This document shows, piece by piece, positions 60,828 to 64,000 of a stretch of 64,000 nucleotides of DNA (positions are counted from its first letter, which is position 1; each line of letters opens with the position of its first letter). The translations under genes were made by a program, and so were the position numbers. The DNA comes from Pyxidicoccus trucidator (lineage in GTDB: Bacteria; Myxococcota; Myxococcia; Myxococcales; Myxococcaceae): assembly GCF_010894435.1 (NCBI RefSeq), contig NZ_JAAIXZ010000008.1, forward strand, positions 1 to 64,000, in the 5' to 3' direction. A model generated the notes under the pieces. It had not been told where the DNA came from. It was given only the letters and a program-made list of their open reading frames with translations, and searched no databases.

Positions 60828-60867
60828 GTCCTGCTCCTTCCCTCCTGGGGAGGGAGCAGGCGGCCCG

Positions 60868-60888
60868 CCCGCCCGGCTGCCGGGCGGG
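60868..60888 (+). terminator. Hairpin after the PTS operon
   Basis: A 9-bp GC stem (CCCGCCCGG with its complement) with loop CTG lies 41 bases past the EI stop. A second, weaker stem (CTGCTCC with GGAGCAG, 60831-60859) precedes it. Confidence 0.55.
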
Positions 60889-60962
60889 GAGGGCATGCCG
60901 GGGCCTTCCCCCCATGCCCAGCTTTCCCGGGACGGGCACAGGCGTGTGAGCGGGGAGCGAGC

Positions 60963-61400
60963 ATGTTCAATCCAGCGGACATCCAGATGGGCATGGTGGC
61001 GAGGGACAGGGACGGTGAGCGGCTGGGCACCGTCATCGCCGTGGACGCGGGAGGCTTCTTCATCGGCAAGGGCCCCTTCTTCGCCCGGGACTTGCGGGTG
61101 GCCTTCTCGGAGGTGCTGGATTTGGACGGGGAAGACATCTACCTGCGCGAGGACGTGGCCAGCCTGCCCGGCGTCAACGCGGACGTCCTGTCTGGTGCGC
61201 GGACCGACGAGGCGGCCCCGGACAGGGTGCTCCACCACGACCTCACCGGGGGCCTGGGCCTGGAGCCGGAAGAGCCGGAGCAGGCCCGGATGGACAGCGC
61301 GAAGTTCCAGGACCCTGGCCGAGGGGTGGCCGCGCTGGACGAAGATGAGAAGCCCCGCCGCGAGGCGCCGTCCGAGGGAGACCCGCACACGCGGCGCTGA
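60963..61400 (+). CDS. PRC-barrel/DUF2171-like protein
   Basis: The 145-residue soluble protein has an N-terminal small beta-barrel (about 8-65; MVARDRDGERLGTVIAVDAG, DLRVAFSEVLDLDGEDIYLR), as in PRC-barrel or DUF2171 proteins. An acidic, disordered tail follows. There is no signal peptide. Function is unknown; such proteins often bind RNA, lipids or partner proteins in stress responses. Confidence 0.65.
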   Translation: MFNPADIQMGMVARDRDGERLGTVIAVDAGGFFIGKGPFFARDLRVAFSEVLDLDGEDIYLREDVASLPGVNADVLSGARTDEAAPDRVLHHDLTGGLGLEPEEPEQARMDSAKFQDPGRGVAALDEDEKPRREAPSEGDPHTRR

Positions 61401-61412
61401 GGCACGCGGCCT

Positions 61413-61925
61413 TCAGCTCGCGTCCCCCGAGTCGGGAGGCGAGCCGACCACGTCCCGGTCCGCCACCAGCCCGCGGCGCTTCCGGTACCGGTGGATGGCC
61501 CGCTCCACGGGCCGCAGGCCCACCAGGCTCAGCAATGAGATGACCACCGTGGCGCCAGCCGCGAAGTACAGGCCCAGCCCCGCGACGAGCCCCACGGAGG
61601 CGGTGAGCCACAGGTTGGCGGCCGTCGTCAGGCCCCTCACCTGGCCGCCATGGCGCAGGATGACGCCCGCGCCCAGGAAGCCGATGCCCACCACCACCTG
61701 GCTGGCGATGCGGCTGATGTCGACTCGCACCGCGTCCGGGGCCTCGCTGCTGGCCAGCGGCGCCTCGATGAAGACGCTGGCCAGCGTGAAGCAGCACGCG
61801 CCCAGGGACACCAGGATGTGGGTGCGGAGGCCGGCGTCCTGGCCCCGCACCTCGCGCTCCAGCCCCAGCACGCCACCGAGCACCGCGGCCAGGGCCAGCC
61901 GCAGGGCAATGGTCTTCTCGTCCAC
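61413..61925 (-). CDS. MgtC/SapB-family membrane protein
   Basis: The 170-residue protein has four to five hydrophobic helices and the family landmarks ALAAVLGGVLGLEREVRGQD, GLRTHILVSLGACCF and VVVGIGFLGAGVILRHGG followed by VRGLTTAANLWLTASVG. It lacks the ACT-like C-terminal domain of true MgtC. Related proteins affect Mg2+ adaptation and ATP synthase activity. The lipoprotein gene upstream ends 11 bases before it. Confidence 0.88.
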   Translation of the reverse strand: MDEKTIALRLALAAVLGGVLGLEREVRGQDAGLRTHILVSLGACCFTLASVFIEAPLASSEAPDAVRVDISRIASQVVVGIGFLGAGVILRHGGQVRGLTTAANLWLTASVGLVAGLGLYFAAGATVVISLLSLVGLRPVERAIHRYRKRRGLVADRDVVGSPPDSGDAS

Positions 61926-61936
61926 GAGGGACGAGC

Positions 61937-62536
61937 CTACTCACCCAGCTCTATCTTCTCGTCCTTGTCCGCGTCGTTGAGTTCGGGACTGGGCAGCGTG
62001 TCCAGCGTGGCCGCCAGCAGCTTGGCGGAGGGCACCACGTAGGGGGCCACCTCCTCGCCCAGCTCCTGGACGTACTGGGCCACGCGCTGCGAGTAGTCCT
62101 CGTCCTTGGAGCCCCAGCTCCCGGCGGCCTCGGCGGCCCAGACCTCCTCGCCGTCGCGGCACCGCGTCAGCTTCGCCTTGACGGAGGCCTCGGCGCCGTC
62201 GCCCTTCAGCGCCACCGTCGGGTCCAGCCAGAGCACGCCTTCGATGCCCTCCACGCACAGGCCCTTGAAGGACAGGTCCTCCGGCCGGTCGGGAAGCGCC
62301 AGGTTGGACTTCACGATGAAGTCCCGGTTCTGGTTCACCCACTGGCGGGCGAGCAGGCTCCACAGCTCGCCCACCGCGGGCTTGCCGTCGGGCAGCGGCT
62401 GCGCCACCACCACCAGCCGCTTCACCTGCTGCTTGTCCACCTGCGTGTAGTCGTCACGCAGCCGGTGGCTCTTCACCGTGGAGCACGCGGACAGCAGGCC
62501 CAGCCCGAGCACGGGCAACAGTCGCTTCGTCGTCAT
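61937..62536 (-). CDS. Lipoprotein (MXAN_6521-like family)
   Basis: The 199-residue lipoprotein (VLGLGLLSAC) has a body with QQVKRLVVVAQPLPDGKPAV, LWSLLARQWVNQNRDFIVKS and VPSAKLLAATLDTLPSP. From memory this fits the MXAN_6521/LA_1396 lipoprotein family, whose role is unknown; the assignment is tentative. It lies between the RND-type exporter and the MgtC-like gene on the same strand. Confidence 0.6.
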   Translation of the reverse strand: MTTKRLLPVLGLGLLSACSTVKSHRLRDDYTQVDKQQVKRLVVVAQPLPDGKPAVGELWSLLARQWVNQNRDFIVKSNLALPDRPEDLSFKGLCVEGIEGVLWLDPTVALKGDGAEASVKAKLTRCRDGEEVWAAEAAGSWGSKDEDYSQRVAQYVQELGEEVAPYVVPSAKLLAATLDTLPSPELNDADKDEKIELGE

Positions 62537-62547
62537 CTCCCTCTCCC

Positions 62548-62571
62548 GGCCCCCTTCGTGGGAAGGGGGCC
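62548..62571 (-). terminator. Hairpin between the exporter and lipoprotein genes
   Basis: A perfect 10-bp stem (GGCCCCCTTC with GAAGGGGGCC) has a 4-base loop. It follows the exporter stop by 45 bases and lies just before the ribosome site of the lipoprotein gene; no T-run is present, so it may only attenuate. Confidence 0.5.
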
Positions 62572-62615
62572 TCCTTCAGTTGCACTCGACGCCTGGGCCC
62601 GGCCGCCCTGGCGGC

Positions 62616-64000
62616 TCAGGCCGCCTTCGTCTTGCTGCTCTCGTCGCTGCCGGCCGCGCCATCCGCCCCGGCGCTGTGCCCGGCCTCGCGCTGCCGGCGG
62701 TCATGCATGAGTTGCATCACCGCGGCCAGCACCGTGAAGGACACCACCAGCGTGGTGATGAGGCCGATGCACGCCACCAGGCCCATGGACCGCAGGCCGT
62801 TGTGGGCGGCGGCCAGCAGCGCCGCGAAGCCCGCCACCGCCGTCAGGGTGGAGGAGGCCACCGCCGCGCCCACGCTGCGCAGCGCGACCAGGGGGGAGGT
62901 GCCCTCCAGGAAGCGGTGCAGCAGGTACAGGCCGTGGCTCACCCCGAAGCCCAGCAGGATGGGCAGGATGATGATGTTCATGAAGTTCAGGCGCAGGTCC
63001 GTCAGAGACATGATGCCCAGCATCATCGCCACGCCCACGCCCAGCGGAATCACGGACGCCAGCGCCAGCTTCGCGTTGCGGAAGTCCAGGAAGTGCATGG
63101 CCAGAATCCACAGCGCGGTGAGCACCACGGTGAGCTTGCCGTCCCAGAGCACGATGCTCGCCAGCTTGGCGTAGAGCTGCGTGGCGCCCGCGGCGCGGAA
63201 CTCCTTCTCCGCGGTGGGGCCCTGCGCGTCCCACGCGTCCTTGTCGAGCGAGCCCGGCGAGTACTTCGCCCGGATGGTGCGCGTCTCGTCGGCGAACTGC
63301 ATCATCTTCTTGCCGTCCATCAGGTCCACGCTCGCGTAGATGAACGTGAGGTAGCCCCGGTTCTCCGGCAGGGCGGCGGGCAGGTTCTTGAACTGGGCGG
63401 TGTAGTTCGGCGGCACGCCGTGGACGTCGAAGGGCTTCGCGTCCAGCACCTTCTTGAAGAACTCGGCCTTGTCCTGCATCTCCGGCGGCAGCGCGGCGGT
63501 GCTGAAGCCCTCCGCCTCCAGCTGCGCCAGCTCCGCCTTCCACTCCTGCAGCACCTTCTCGTTGGCCTTCGCCGTCTCCGCGGGAGGCACGAAGGTGAAG
63601 ATGCTCACCACCTGGTCGATGGACGGGTACTTCTGCGGGTTCTGCGTCAGCTCCCGGTAGACACCCTCGGCCTCGTCCAGGTCCTTGGTGTAGATGGCCA
63701 TCGGGTCGCTGGAGATGTTGAAGCGCTCGTTGATTTCGTCCTGGAGCAGCACCGAGGACATGCCGTCCGGGATGAGCGCGCGGGTGTTGTAGTTGAAGCC
63801 CACGCCGTACTTGAGCCGCTCGAAGAAGCCGAGCTTCGCGCCCTTGGGCAGCTCCGCGTCCAGCCCCGCCCAGGGCACCGCGGCGGCGCAGATGAGGGCC
63901 ACCACGCCGGTGCTGATGGCCAGCACCAGGCCCGGCTTGGGGATGCGCAGCTCCTTGCCGGTGGCGGCGGAGGTGTTGTTCGGCGGCTTCATGACGCCGA
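62616..64000 (-). CDS. RND/MMPL-type exporter, C-terminal half (cut by window edge)
   Basis: The frame is open to the window end. The ATG at 63992 is internal, not the real start, because residues before it continue without a stop. A cytoplasmic linker is followed by one membrane helix (GLVLAISTGVVALICAAAVP). A large periplasmic loop (about 320 residues) comes next, then five hydrophobic helices with RLNFMNIIILPILLGFGVSH and VASSTLTAVAGFAALLAAAH, typical of the second half of RND/MMPL-type lipid or hopanoid exporters. The C-terminus is Lys/Ser-rich. Confidence 0.8.
   Translation of the reverse strand, partial: GVMKPPNNTSAATGKELRIPKPGLVLAISTGVVALICAAAVPWAGLDAELPKGAKLGFFERLKYGVGFNYNTRALIPDGMSSVLLQDEINERFNISSDPMAIYTKDLDEAEGVYRELTQNPQKYPSIDQVVSIFTFVPPAETAKANEKVLQEWKAELAQLEAEGFSTAALPPEMQDKAEFFKKVLDAKPFDVHGVPPNYTAQFKNLPAALPENRGYLTFIYASVDLMDGKKMMQFADETRTIRAKYSPGSLDKDAWDAQGPTAEKEFRAAGATQLYAKLASIVLWDGKLTVVLTALWILAMHFLDFRNAKLALASVIPLGVGVAMMLGIMSLTDLRLNFMNIIILPILLGFGVSHGLYLLHRFLEGTSPLVALRSVGAAVASSTLTAVAGFAALLAAAHNGLRSMGLVACIGLITTLVVSFTVLAAVMQLMHDRRQREAGHSAGADGAAGSDESSKTKAA

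Overview
This window is very GC-rich and looks like a chromosomal segment of a myxobacterium (Myxococcota, Myxococcaceae-like, in the Corallococcus/Myxococcus/Pyxidicoccus range). I infer this from the base composition, the many cysteine-rich and TPR lipoproteins, a Ser/Thr kinase next to a PEGA-domain protein, an immunity protein of the MXAN_0049 (Imm11) type, and the abundance of predatory-type hydrolases. All family assignments come from reading the translated sequence; no database search was run. No tRNA, rRNA or CRISPR array was found.

Region 1 (1-12340) is an accessory region. Fragments of two IS701-family elements in the same orientation bracket a segment of about 10 kb (257-10288). 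Inside it are four things: a TIR protein with a small three-helix membrane partner (740-1592); an IS630 element inserted into an older gene remnant (1614-2975); a divergently placed operon ThsB-like TIR / TIR / SLOG (5429 to 3112); and a large TIR-nSTAND-transmembrane-WD40 protein (5980-10176). These are three separate TIR-based loci with the features of anti-phage NAD-signalling systems, and none matches canonical Thoeris exactly. On the right, an ISAs1-family element (10507-12158) sits between the truncated IS701 copy and a truncated collagen-like lipoprotein gene.

Region 2 (12600-27304) starts with a TetR-type regulator. A minus-strand operon with overlapping genes follows, reading from 27304 to 13683: a small CBM-like protein, a ROK regulator, a GH16 endo-beta-glucanase lipoprotein, a complete Opp/Dpp-type ABC importer (one permease fused to an ATPase), a GH1 beta-glucosidase, a GH2-like glycosidase fused to a predicted outer-membrane beta-barrel, and two lipoproteins. 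It reads as a beta-glucan (laminarin/lichenan-like) capture, cleavage and uptake locus.

Region 3 (27650-55630) is mostly core-like or envelope genes: a repeat-rich helical protein, cysteine-rich lipoproteins, a 1137-residue peptidoglycan-binding/C39-peptidase protein, a TonB-dependent receptor, a kinase-PEGA pair, an Imm11 protein, a metallophosphoesterase, a CBM9/DUF5916 outer-membrane protein, an ECF sigma/anti-sigma pair, an acyltransferase with a haem-oxygenase-like protein, an SPFH protein with an NAD-kinase-like partner behind a striking palindrome, an M35 metalloprotease with a lipoprotein resembling its own non-catalytic domain, and a peroxiredoxin.

Region 4 (56216-64000) holds a complete mannose-family PTS operon (EIIA, EIIB, EIIC, EIID, HPr, EI). 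After it come a PRC-barrel-like protein, an MgtC-type membrane protein, a lipoprotein and the C-terminal half of an RND/MMPL-type exporter cut by the window edge.
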